A stretch of DNA of 64,000 bases from Scolanthus callimorphus (lineage: Eukaryota > Cnidaria > Anthozoa > Actiniaria > Edwardsiidae), in assembly GCA_033964015.1 (NCBI GenBank), contig JAWWUD010000111.1, positions 186,001-250,000 of the forward strand, given 5' to 3'. The notes under the pieces were generated by a model. It saw only the letters and a list, made by a program, of their open reading frames with translations. It was not told where the DNA came from and searched no databases. A program made the position numbers and the translations under genes. This document shows positions 52,596 through 61,749 of this stretch, piece by piece. The stretch's first letter is position 1; every line of letters begins with the position of its first letter.

Positions 52596-52612
52596 GGGGG
52601 GGGGGGGGCACG
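52596..52612. repeat. G-run in intron 2 of peptidase copy 3
   Basis: Long G homopolymer after AGTCTACCAAAACTG. Confidence 0.6.
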
Positions 52613-52926
52613 ACATATAAAACTCAAGGCAGTTTTTAAGGCCCTTTCAATGAAAGTTTGAACTCTTTTGCGAAAATTTAAAGCCCAGCATATGAAATTA
52701 CCGCATGTTTGGAAGAACTTTGATATGCATTATTCCAAGTTGATGTCCAAGCATTTTTGTTTTGACCGATATGAGGATGTGAAAAATATGTCAGTCAGGT
52801 CCCGGATGTAGCTTCATATGAGATCTACGAGTGGCGTAGTCCCAGTAAAACACTCGTGTCTATATAATAAAACGCCATATTTGATTTGCTTGCCACTAAT
52901 ATTTGTCTTTTTTATCGCAACACAAG

Positions 52927-53092
52927 GATCGAAGGCCTCCATATCAGGTTACTGGAAAGCTCGGTCGTACAGGAAGGGCATACCGCAGGGTTGGATACGC
53001 GACTGTGGAAGTAAAGCCATCAGACAGAAGTACCCGGTACTGTTCTCATTCTGGACGGATAAGGGGACAAGGCACATCGCGGCGGCTTTGAA
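52927..53092 (+). CDS. Peptidase copy 3, exon 3
   Basis: SKASISGYWKARSYRKGIPQ then GWIRDCGSKAIRQKYPVLFS and GTRHIAAALK, intact with AAG acceptor and GTACGT donor. Confidence 0.7.
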
Positions 53093-53790
53093 GTACGTAT
53101 GCAATCGCAGGAACTTGCTACATCATTGCCATTCAGATCATCTCCACTATAATATCAAAACCATCCGTGACAGACCTCATCATCACCGCCACACCTTCAT
53201 CATCACCAACATCATCATCACCTACATCATTGTCACCATAATCATTTATTTAGTCACAATTACCACCGTTTGAGTTCCACGAGGAGTCACAGACTTTCTA
53301 CGAAAATATTGATTTCTGTGACTTCGGTAGTATTTCTCTAAAGCCAGCATTGCCCGGAAAAATTAGCATCTCATATTATACATCGCATTTCATTGATCAC
53401 ATTCACTTAGGCCAGAGCTGGATCGAGAGCGCGCATCCAGAAAGGTATGGCTCGGGATAAGCGCACACGGTCCAGGTCTTGACTAACACTTGTCCGCACT
53501 AGGACTTCTGGAATTCCAGGATGAGTGGAATTCCAGCGATTAAAGAAGAATAGCTCTATTAGTCACCATTTTGCTGTGTAGGAAACGTTTTTTTTGAAAA
53601 AGCACACCCCTCCCCCCTCAAGAGTTAGATGGTTGGCCCCTTACGTAAACTTGCAGTGGAGCTAATCTTCATGCAGTCACTGTTGACCTGAATATTAATT
53701 AGTCGCTGGTATTCGAATGGTTATTGGAATTAACTTGAATTAATCCCAAATTTTACGAGGAACCCATGCGATTATGCTTGTTATTCGCAG

Positions 53791-53980
53791 ATACAAAAGA
53801 CGAACTCGCAAGTGGCGCTGGTGTATATGGCGGCTTTTTGCTGGGAAATGGGGGTGCTTTGGCAAATGGAGGACGCAAGAACAGGAACGCTTCTGGATGA
53901 TCATGGGCTGGGGTGAGTCTAAGAAGAACGGATGGTGGAATATCAAGCCATACGCAGCGTTCGTTGCAAGGCGAGGATAA
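53791..53980 (+). CDS. Peptidase copy 3, exon 4
   Basis: RYKRRTRKWRWCIWRLFAGK to NGWWNIKPYAAFVARRG, TAA. 190 nt, one codon longer than in copies 1 and 2. Confidence 0.75.
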
Positions 53981-54075
53981 ACAAGACACGTATGGAAATG
54001 AGAACATAAAGGCTAGTGTCACGATTTGGAGGTTAATTTTTGTAGCTTAAAATGCAGTCAAATTCACAAGAAATG

Positions 54076-54081
54076 AATAAA
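54076..54081 (+). terminator. Polyadenylation signal, peptidase copy 3
   Basis: AATAAA about 95 nt downstream of the stop. Confidence 0.5.
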
Positions 54082-54530
54082 ATAATGATCTAGGTTTGTT
54101 AAATAACCTTTCAACTGATAGATAAGTACAAATTTGAAGTATTTTCGTGTGCTATCGAGCGGATGGAATTGGATTGCAAAAAAGCTCTTGTGATTTGTTG
54201 GGCTAAACGGAGAGTTGTTCAAACTTGTAAATCTTACGCAAGAATGCCTGTATAATGCAAATTTCAGTTCTTTTTCTTTCTAAGATTGATTAATAGTATA
54301 ATATAGGATTCCGAGTTGTGTATGTAGATCGCTTGCGGATCGCTCGTATTATTTTATGGCGTTTTGTTGAAACAATCGTCAGATAGCCCTTTACAGTCGA
54401 TTTCACATAACTTTTGACGAAAATGTTCCGAAGTTCGTTCGGAAGTTGCGAACTTCGCGCCGAAGTTGCGAACTTCGTTGCGAGGTGAAGTTGGGAACTT
54501 CAGAGGTTCGTAAGTTCGCGAAACTACAAC

Positions 54531-55596
54531 ATGAATGTCTTTACCAGACATGGTAGAGCAATTCCTGTTCCCGCAAGAGAGAAAATTGTTGAGCTTTGGC
54601 TCGAGGGAATAGGATTGACCAGCATTGGTTCGGAACTGAATATTTCCAAGCAAACAGTCAGCAACATTGTGAACAACTACTTGAGTAGGAGAGATTTCGA
54701 AGCAAGGAAAGGAGGAAACAAAACGCGTTCTGCAAGAACTGAAGACGTAAACTATTATGTTGAATACTCCAAAACTGCGCAACCTAGCGTTACAACTAAG
54801 GAAATTCAACACCGGCTTGTTGAAAACAACGTTTGCCTGCCTCAGAATTTACCATCACGCTCTTCTATTTCGCGCAGTCTAACTCAAGACCTGGGATACA
54901 CTTACAAGAAGACAAGAAGTTAAAAGTTGTTCCACGTGAATCTTTGACTGAAGCAGCTCAGGAAAAACTATACGATTACTTAGCAGTTTGCTCGAATATT
55001 GACCCAAGAACCATGCTTTTTTTTGACGAGTGTTCCGTTATCAAAACAACTGGCAATAGGAGCTACGGCCATTCAGCAAGAGGCAGTCCTGCAATCGAAG
55101 TTCAGCGCTACGCAAATGCGAACTATACGGTCAATCTGGTTTTTGCACCAGATTGGTTTTGGGCACGTTATGGGCACAATATGGTTTTGGGCACGTTAAC
55201 ACACTCAATGGCCCCTCAAACGGGATGGAACTTCTCAAACTTCTTTGCGGAGGCATTGGAAGAGAAGGATGTTTTTGATAATTACGTTTTGAAGAATGGC
55301 GATACTATTGTGATGGAGAATCCGTGATGGATAATTGTGGGTTTCACCACGCACGGTTCGTTGAGCCGGTGCTACGAAACATGCTTGCTGTCCGAGGAGT
55401 TCAGCTTATTTACCAACCACCTTATCATCCTGACTACAATACCTGCGAATTTTGTTTTAGGCATCTGAAAGCTAGTCTCAGGGAGCAAGGATTATTTGCA
55501 GAAGAGTTCACCGTGATTGCAATTTATCATGGACTCGCAAGTATTACAGCTAGCATATCGCAGAATATATTTCGCCATTGCGGTTATTATGTTTAG
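54531..55596 (+). pseudogene. IS630/Tc1/mariner-type DDE transposase, broken
   Basis: The first segment (54531-54923) has a paired-type helix-turn-helix DNA-binding region: PVPAREKIVELWLEGIGLTS, ELNISKQTVSNIVNNYL, then a second HTH around VTTKEIQHRLVENN. The catalytic part follows in another frame after a 1-nt loss near 54915: TMLFFDECSV supplies the first Asp. A GTGATGGA duplication (about 55308-55330, net 14 nt) then breaks it again before MDNCGFHH, the second Asp. The last acidic residue is Glu in YHPDYNTCEF, with 38 residues between Asp and Glu (DD38E by my count). Stop at 55596. Not functional as read. Confidence 0.85.
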
Positions 55597-55816
55597 TTTG
55601 ATACAACAACTAATTTACCTGGAATATTGATATATCTTGACCCGATCTTTAGTTGAACTGTTTCATTGGGGGCAGGCAAACGTTGGTTTCAAGAAGTTCT
55701 AAACATGCTGAACATTAGGCCCAGATTTCGCTGGTAAAATAATTCTAGTGATGGTTTCGATTTTACATCGCAGAGCTCATTCCCCGCCGAGAAGCGCGCG
55801 GTAATTACGAGAAGAT

Positions 55817-56461
55817 TTACAATATTACCCGCAACTGAAAAGGGTTTCCTAGACAAATCACACTGAACAATTTATTCTTATCAATGAATCCGTCAATTCT
55901 GTTTACTGTAATTACATGTACTGAAATAAATACTATTATATTCATAGATTCAATTCCCATTTCAAGTTCTCTTGGGTCTCTTCTTTCTTGTTCAAGCTGG
56001 CTTCGGAGCTTGTCTTTCTGTCCCGTCAATGCTGGAAGAACGCTCTGAAACAAGTGAAATAAGAGAATAAGACAAGTATGAAAATAGTTACTGTAAACCC
56101 GAGTGCAGCGAGAAACAACTAATTGCACAGTAATTACGTGTCCAACATCGTAAACATGGCGGCGGCGCATTGCACTTACCCTTTGTCCTTGAAGAGGTTC
56201 CGTATCAATCCTTGTATCCCTCTGCCGCCTTGACAAAAGTGACTCCTCCTTTAGAACCTCGAGTTCGTAAAGGAGGAGGGATCGAGCCTCCAGTGAGAGA
56301 TTTGGGAACAGGATTTTCACCTGTTCCTCGGTTAGCAATTTAAGTTGCATGCGAGTATTAAACTCATTAGCGTGTAGGGTTTCATATATCAATTGTACCG
56401 TTTTTTTCATCAAGCTTGTCTTTAAACCGGTCAAAACCCACTGTTTAAACTCTCTAGCCAT
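55817..56461 (-). CDS. Accessory gene of the transposon, two exons, unknown function
   Basis: Starts MAREFKQWVLTGLKTSLMKK just inside the right inverted end. The genomic frame is open throughout, but a good donor (AGG|GTAAGT, near 56180) and acceptor (GTTTCAG|AGC, exon from 56044) define an in-phase intron. That gives about 169 aa: exon 1 of 94 codons, then SVLPALTGQKDKLRSQLEQE and so on. It has a helical, Leu/Glu-rich middle (LTEEQVKILFPNLSLEARSL) and a charged coiled-coil-like end. I recognise no domain. Its place, antisense to and convergent with the transposase within the inverted ends, suggests it is part of the mobile unit. Confidence 0.5.
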   Translation of the reverse strand: MAREFKQWVLTGLKTSLMKKTVQLIYETLHANEFNTRMQLKLLTEEQVKILFPNLSLEARSLLLYELEVLKEESLLSRRQRDTRIDTEPLQGQRVSAMRRRHVYDVGHVITVQLVVSRCTRVYSNYFHTCLILLFHLFQSVLPALTGQKDKLRSQLEQERRDPRELEMGIESMNIIVFISVHVITVNRIDGFIDKNKLFSVICLGNPFQLRVIL

Positions 56462-56688
56462 GTCTATATGGATCTATTCGAGGACATAAACGAGAATTGT
56501 TAACCTGTAGACGAACTGAAGTTCAAGTCACAACACGTCGTGCGAACTTACGAACCTCTGAAGTTCCCAACTTCACCTCGGACACGGTTGGGAAATTCGC
56601 AACGAAGTTCGCAACTTCGGCGCGAAGTTCGCAACTTCCGAACCAACTTCGGAACATTTTCGTCAAAAGTTATGTGAAATCGACTGTA

Positions 56689-58588
56689 ATAAGCACGCCA
56701 GTACATTTAACCCATGCTCATAGACGGAATAACACTATTATTATACTAGTAATAGTTCTCACTAGAGCTGCCCCCGTGCTTTTTAAACTGCAGATGGGGG
56801 CAACTACGGAATTATACTATGGCGGTATGCACAAATTACTCATTATTATCTCATGATTCCTTTCTCTTTGTCTTTACATTGGCAAGAATCGCTCAAAGAT
56901 GTGTTCCTACAGCCTTTTCTAGGGTGAACTTTAAAATAAAAATATAAAACCGGTGAGGTGCACGGGGAATTTCTTCAGACACCCATGTATGAGACCCATC
57001 CGAACACTTCACATTCTTCTACCATGGGAAAAAAAGCTTTTCCCATGGATGTATTTCTGCAGAAATTCCTCGGGAAGGGTGGATTACCAACTGACTAAGT
57101 TCGACTAGGGTTCAACATTTGAGCTAGGCCTTCATTTCTGACAGGATTCAAGTCACACACATGATTACAATTCACTGCCATTACCCATTTCCAAAGAAAA
57201 GAATTCAATAGGACGAGCAATTGTCAAAATCTGTAATTGTAGTATTTGGTAGTTAACTAATAAACCGCTTTACAATCGTATAAATAATTGTCGAATTACA
57301 TAGTATTACTGTAGGCATAGATTTCAACAATATGGAAAACAATATTCTGCGTTATAAAGAACGCACAAACAATATACAATAAAAGTAATCTACGGGCCTA
57401 ACAACTTCGTTTTTGGGGTCTCTTTTAAAGTGTGGTGGGGTTGCAATTTTTGCGCAAATGATTCCGTCCCTTTGAGGTTGAGTAACGTGGACGCATAGTA
57501 GCATAAGAAAGGATATAGTTAGGAGCACTTGCTTTGTACTGGTTGAAATTTTCTTATACAGTTCACACTATCAAGCGCAAGAGAAACTACAGAAACTAAG
57601 GGTCACAAGCTCAAAACAAGCGTGAATAACAGCGACGCCTGTTAGAGTGGATTTCACATGACTGTCAAGACTTGTTATGTAATTGCGATTGCTTTGCGTT
57701 CTCATTGGCTACTCGTTTTTCTCAGCCAATCAAATTCTGTAGTAAATACAATTGTGTAATTACTTAGTAATTGGTTCGGCTTGCAATTGGTTGAGAAAAA
57801 AGCCATTTAGGAGCAAGTCGTGATTTCTCTCGATTCTGATTGGCTAGTGATTGCTCAATTGCAATTGTTTTCACGACAGTCATGTGAAAACCGCTCTAAA
57901 GCCTGAAGTCAATCATTAATTTGCTTGCGCTAGCGTTCCCTCCTCGCAGCCGCCCGCTTGGGACGGGTGAGCGTAGCGTGACACCGGTCCGGGCGGCTGC
58001 GAGGAGACTAGACGCATGCGCAAGCGAACGCAACGTTTCGATTTTCTTGCACTTGCCTTCTTCACTTGCGTTCTAGAGTGAGCCATATAAGGGAAATATA
58101 TGAGTTTGATATCCTGGTCTTGCGCTTGCACCTGCGTCTAATGTGAACGTACGAGCATGTCTTACACTTCAGTTCAAGTGAGGACTGGACTTCGCTTGTC
58201 TTGCGTTTCCGCGTGTGCTTGTTCTTATAAGACCATGTCTCAAACACTCGAGAATTGTCAGGCCCGTAATACTATCCCTATGCAGAATTGACGTTAGGCA
58301 CACCCGGATTTCTCTCGCGCTAGAAAAACTCTGGAGGGAAGCTGCTCGTCCGTGATTTTTCGAAACAAGTCTCTTGGATTTGACTGAAATTGAACATACG
58401 TTTTTGAGACGTAAACACTGTAAATACCCACCAATAGGGAATTCTAGACTATTTAAATAGTATTAACGGGAATAAATAATAGTATTAAGGGAATTAAATA
58501 AAACGAAAAACTTAGGAATCCATTTGAAGTTTTCGGGCCCGAGAATTCTCCTTTGTTTCTAGACATGAGCTCGTAACATGATGACCTA
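56689..58588. other. Intergenic, mobile repeats only
   Basis: A TTTTCCCATGG inverted motif near 57019-57049, the MITE at 57642-57899 and a hairpin-rich stretch at 57935-58010 (CCTCGCAGCCGCCCG paired with CGGGCGGCTGCGAGG). Further TTGCTTGCGC / AAGACCAGGAT-like pieces recall the element at 9632-10190. No gene recognised. Confidence 0.5.
57642..57899. mobile_element. MITE with TTAGAGTGGATTTCACATGAC ends
   Basis: Inverted ends TTAGAGTGGATTTCACATGA and TCATGTGAAAACCGCTCTAA, about 257 bp, with CAATTGCAATTG-type inner palindromes. Confidence 0.75.
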
Positions 58589-61174
58589 TTATTTTGATAA
58601 AATTAGACATGACATGGTGTGATGGTGGGTTTCTTCCACCGTCGGGAACTCCTTTTGGCACTTCAAACACTTGTGGAGTTTGTGATGTCGACATCTATTG
58701 GAAGGGCAAGTGAAGGTTTTACTACACATTCTACAAGGAAATTTCCCATTACTCGCTCTGGAAGAGGAATTCGTATTCTTTTTCTTTGGCGTCTCGTGGT
58801 CCTTCTGTTTATGATGTAAAAGCTCTATACAGTATTCAAACTGCGCAGTGCATTTGTCGCATTTGTGTCGCTTGGCCCTGCTGGTGCGTCTGGTGTGCCG
58901 CGCGAGTTCAATCGGCGTGTTAAATGAATCGTGACAAAGACAGCACTCAAAAGACGTGTCATGCGGGTGAACATTTGTAAAATGTCTCAACAGGTTCGAT
59001 TTATTTGAGAAATCTGACTTGCACTCCATACATTTGAAAAGAAGCTTCCCATAATCCTTGACATTGGTGCCACCTTGCACTATCTTCTTGCTCTTCTTAC
59101 CACCGCGCATTCCTGGTGATGGGCTCTTTTTAGGCGGGGGCTCGGAAGGAGGGCTCATTTGGTCCGATGGCTCCTTTTTCACCCCAGGAATCCTATCAGG
59201 ACTTTCCAGGTTTAGTAGCTTCATCTTGCCATGCCAAGTTAGGTGCTTAGAAAGGCTTGAACGGCAGTGAAAAGATTTCGGGCAACTTTCGCACTTGAAC
59301 GGTCTTTGTATTGGTTTTGCATGACTGAGTTTCACCTTGCTGTGCCAGAAACGGTGCTTAGATAATCCTCCTACACTGGCAAACCTCATTGGACACAGTT
59401 TGCATCGAAATGGCTTCCCTACAGGCCTTGCGCCCTGTATACTCTTACCTGAGCTGGCGGTTCGGTGGACGTTTTCCACAGGAGATCTCTCTGCGCTCTC
59501 TTTACTCGCTTTTTCTTCAGTCTTTCGATGCCAAGCTAGGTGTTTCTTCAATCCTGATTCCATGTTGAAACACTTTGAGCAGAGTTTACACCCGAAAACC
59601 GAATGCCCAACGGTCTTTTCTTCTGCGTCTTTGGGATTGGCCGACTCTTTAGCGTCAGTGACCTCTTGTTTCCTTTCTCCATCTGACGTCTGACTTTCCT
59701 GGTCCCGCTTGACTTGCTTCTTCTTGTGCCAGGTCAAATGGTTGCTCAACCCAACATTGCAGGATAACATCTTGGAACAAATATGGCACTGGAATACTTT
59801 CGAATCAGGAGAAGCCTGGCCTTTGGGATCCTCCGAAATTTTCTCTACGTGTTTGGTGGCAGGTGTTGCACCTCCGCTCGGCGCCACTAGATTCTCCGCG
59901 TCCATTTTCTCCCATATCTGCTTGTGCGCTTTCAAGTGCTTATTCAATCCCTTTTGAAAGTTAAACGACTTTGGGCAGTGCTCGCACTGGAAGGGTTTCT
60001 TCTCGCAGCTCTTGTTTTCTATATGCTTGCGAAGGAAAAACGCTTTAGGAAACGTCTTGTTACACTTGGAACAACTATGTTTGGGACGATCTGTCTCCAC
60101 GTTACGGTGTTTGGCATGATGAAGAATCAAGGAGTTAAGAGTTTTGAATTGTTGATCACACTTTTCGCAAATGTACGTCCTACTAGAACGACTGTAAATG
60201 ATTTTATAGCCCTGACACGTTTGAAGGTGCAAAACCAAATTTTTGCGCCACAAGTACGACGTTCCACAATGAATACAGCTGTGCCTCTTTTTTAATGCAG
60301 CACCTGTTTTGTGTTTCACCGGAAGTTGCTCCGCCGGAAGCTGATCGGACGGAAGTTCTTCCACCGGAAGTTGCCTTGCCGGAAGTTGCCTCAGTTGACG
60401 CCCTTCCGCGTGTTCGCTGACACATTTTCTACTGCAGTGGCTCATATGTCCGTATAATTTCCTCCTTGTTTTGAACCCTTTCTTACACTGAGCACACCGA
60501 AAGTTCAGAATCTGAACACTGGGATTCTTGGTTGCGACTGAATGTTGTCGCCGCATGTGAACAAGCAGGGCGTCCTTGCGACAGAAATTATAGTCGCAGA
60601 TACAGCACCAGTGAGGTTCCTGCCCCAAATGCATCCGAGTGACGTGACTTCTGAGCGCGCAAAGCTTTTTAAAGGTATTGTTACAATGCTTGCAGACAAA
60701 ACATTTTGTCTTCACGTGGGCTTTACTGTGCTGGGTAAGATCTTCTTTGTTGTTGAACCGTTGATGACAGATCCTACACTGGTATACGGCAACACTATTA
60801 GGGCACAGCTCTGATTCACTTCTTTGCTGCTCGACTTTTCCTGAATCTTCTCCGCTGTCATTAAGGTGATCTAAACTGGTTCCATTTTCTTCCTCATTTC
60901 GATTCTTAGATTCGGCTTCCAATTTTGCATCCCCATTACCCGTGTCTTGATCAGTTACAAGGTTACTTGGCCCATCTACCACAGGTATCTCAGTATTTCT
61001 TGCAACTACATTGTGAAACTGCAAATGCCGTTCCAGGAAACTAGCAGACGTGAATGCCTTACTACAATGAGTACAATCAAACAGCTTGACTCTGCTAGCA
61101 GCCCTATACTTGTAAGGCGAGGTACTACCAGATTGGACGTCAGAAGTATCCATTGATTGGCAGATGTCAATCAT
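58589..61174 (-). CDS. C2H2 zinc-finger protein, about 18 fingers (main coding part)
   Basis: Nuclear DNA-binding protein, probably a transcriptional regulator; targets unknown. An 861-codon open stretch holds about 18 C2H2-type fingers: one near residue 33 (FDCTHCSKAFTSASFLERHL), a gap of acidic linker, then fingers from about residue 130 to the C-terminus. Several deviate: two end in Cys (CCHC, e.g. HSCIHCGTSYLWRKNLVLHL..C) and one near the C-terminus lacks a clear second His. Fingers 10-13 share the WH ending (HLTWH, HLAWH, HRFWH, HLTWH), a sign of internal duplication. Linkers are long and not of the TGEKP type, unlike KRAB-type arrays. A QLPxx repeat lies between fingers 5 and 6, and a proline-rich basic linker precedes finger 14. 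The first Met here is probably not the true start, see 61171-61749. Confidence 0.88.
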   Translation of the reverse strand: MIDICQSMDTSDVQSGSTSPYKYRAASRVKLFDCTHCSKAFTSASFLERHLQFHNVVARNTEIPVVDGPSNLVTDQDTGNGDAKLEAESKNRNEEENGTSLDHLNDSGEDSGKVEQQRSESELCPNSVAVYQCRICHQRFNNKEDLTQHSKAHVKTKCFVCKHCNNTFKKLCALRSHVTRMHLGQEPHWCCICDYNFCRKDALLVHMRRQHSVATKNPSVQILNFRCAQCKKGFKTRRKLYGHMSHCSRKCVSEHAEGRQLRQLPARQLPVEELPSDQLPAEQLPVKHKTGAALKKRHSCIHCGTSYLWRKNLVLHLQTCQGYKIIYSRSSRTYICEKCDQQFKTLNSLILHHAKHRNVETDRPKHSCSKCNKTFPKAFFLRKHIENKSCEKKPFQCEHCPKSFNFQKGLNKHLKAHKQIWEKMDAENLVAPSGGATPATKHVEKISEDPKGQASPDSKVFQCHICSKMLSCNVGLSNHLTWHKKKQVKRDQESQTSDGERKQEVTDAKESANPKDAEEKTVGHSVFGCKLCSKCFNMESGLKKHLAWHRKTEEKASKESAERSPVENVHRTASSGKSIQGARPVGKPFRCKLCPMRFASVGGLSKHRFWHSKVKLSHAKPIQRPFKCESCPKSFHCRSSLSKHLTWHGKMKLLNLESPDRIPGVKKEPSDQMSPPSEPPPKKSPSPGMRGGKKSKKIVQGGTNVKDYGKLLFKCMECKSDFSNKSNLLRHFTNVHPHDTSFECCLCHDSFNTPIELARHTRRTSRAKRHKCDKCTAQFEYCIELLHHKQKDHETPKKKNTNSSSRASNGKFPCRMCSKTFTCPSNRCRHHKLHKCLKCQKEFPTVEETHHHTMSCLILSK
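60310..60405 (-). repeat. 15-bp coding repeat in the zinc-finger gene
   Basis: Units of CGGAAGTTGCC type (+ strand view), giving RQLPARQLPVEELPSDQLPA and so on in the protein. Confidence 0.75.
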
Positions 61175-61749
61175 ATCATCAAACCTTGGCTGCTTAGACG
61201 ACCATTATCACCATCGGAAACACTTCCGCAATCTAGCCGTTTTCTCTTCCCGCTCGATTTCTGAATGACTCTGCTAGTCTCCATGTCGCCTGATGAATCT
61301 AGCGTTTTCTCTCCAGCAGGAGTACATGTTTGTGTACCTGTACTAGACATGACTTTTATTGAAGCGTTGCATTTTTCATTCAGCACAGACTCGCTAGATT
61401 TCTGAATGACACTGCTAGTCTCAATGTCGCCTGATAAATCTAGCGTTTTCTCTCCAGCAGGACTACATGTTTGCGTACCTATACATGACGTGACTTTGCA
61501 TTTTTCATTCAGCACTGACTCTGAAACATTTTCCACTAGGCTGTCCTCAGTCTGTGTTGCTACTGAGGGAGTGATGTTGCTAGAAGAGTGACTTATTTCC
61601 GTTTCTGTCGCGACTGTGTTGTAAGACACTGGATTGCACGCCTTGACGAAAATATCTTCCGTAATGATGTTTTCCGTCTTGATAAAGTGGTCATCAATAG
61701 GGACATCGGCAAGGGACGTGTGTGCGGACTTTGCAGTACTTTTCCAACA
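61171..61749 (-). CDS. N-terminal part of the zinc-finger protein with TQT motifs (frameshift at its end)
   Basis: An open frame from a likely acceptor (TTCTTAG, exon from 61749) reads SLADVPIDDHFIKTENIITE, then an acidic Ser/Thr-rich region. Two tandem units of about 45 residues (SESVLNEKC...GTQTC.PAGEKTLD.SGD.ETS.VIQKS) follow. It carries three TQT motifs (VATQTE, IGTQTC, TGTQTC), the core of LC8 dynein light chain binding sites, and a basic KRKR near the end. It stops 4 nt after the downstream Met. One extra T in the TTT at 61181-61183 would join it to the finger region as QGFDDMIDICQSMD, so I treat both as one gene with a 1-nt deletion or sequencing error. Confidence 0.65.
   Translation of the reverse strand, partial: CWKSTAKSAHTSLADVPIDDHFIKTENIITEDIFVKACNPVSYNTVATETEISHSSSNITPSVATQTEDSLVENVSESVLNEKCKVTSCIGTQTCSPAGEKTLDLSGDIETSSVIQKSSESVLNEKCNASIKVMSSTGTQTCTPAGEKTLDSSGDMETSRVIQKSSGKRKRLDCGSVSDGDNGRLSSQGLMI

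Larger units (their letters stand above)
49371..53980 (+). pseudogene. Papain-fold peptidase-like protein, copy 3 (two 1-nt frameshifts)
   Basis: Exons 49371-49730, 52123-52348, 52927-53092 and 53791-53980. Exon 1 has a six-T run (49711-49716) where copy 2 has five, throwing the frame right after the CGPVGWAMVF nucleophile motif. Exon 2 is one nucleotide short (226 nt) in an A-run (52226-52230). Exons 3 and 4 are open: GTRHIAAALK keeps the candidate His and MGWGESKKNGWWNI the last motif, with one extra codon relative to copies 1 and 2. Splice sites are all intact, and both lesions are homopolymer length changes, so real decay and sequencing error are both possible. AATAAA at 54076. Confidence 0.72.
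54392..56688. mobile_element. Tc1/mariner-type transposon with TA target duplication, 2.3 kb
   Basis: Bounded by TA; ends CAGTCGATTTCACATAACTT and AAGTTATGTGAAATCGACTG. The inverted ends are long (about 130 bp) and contain GAAGTTGCGAACTTCG-type repeats on both sides. It carries a + strand transposase remnant and a - strand spliced gene that start just inside opposite ends and converge. Confidence 0.85.

Noticed and set aside
59058..60295. Long + strand frames opposite the zinc fingers
   Set aside because: Shadows of the C2H2 coding strand; no own signals.
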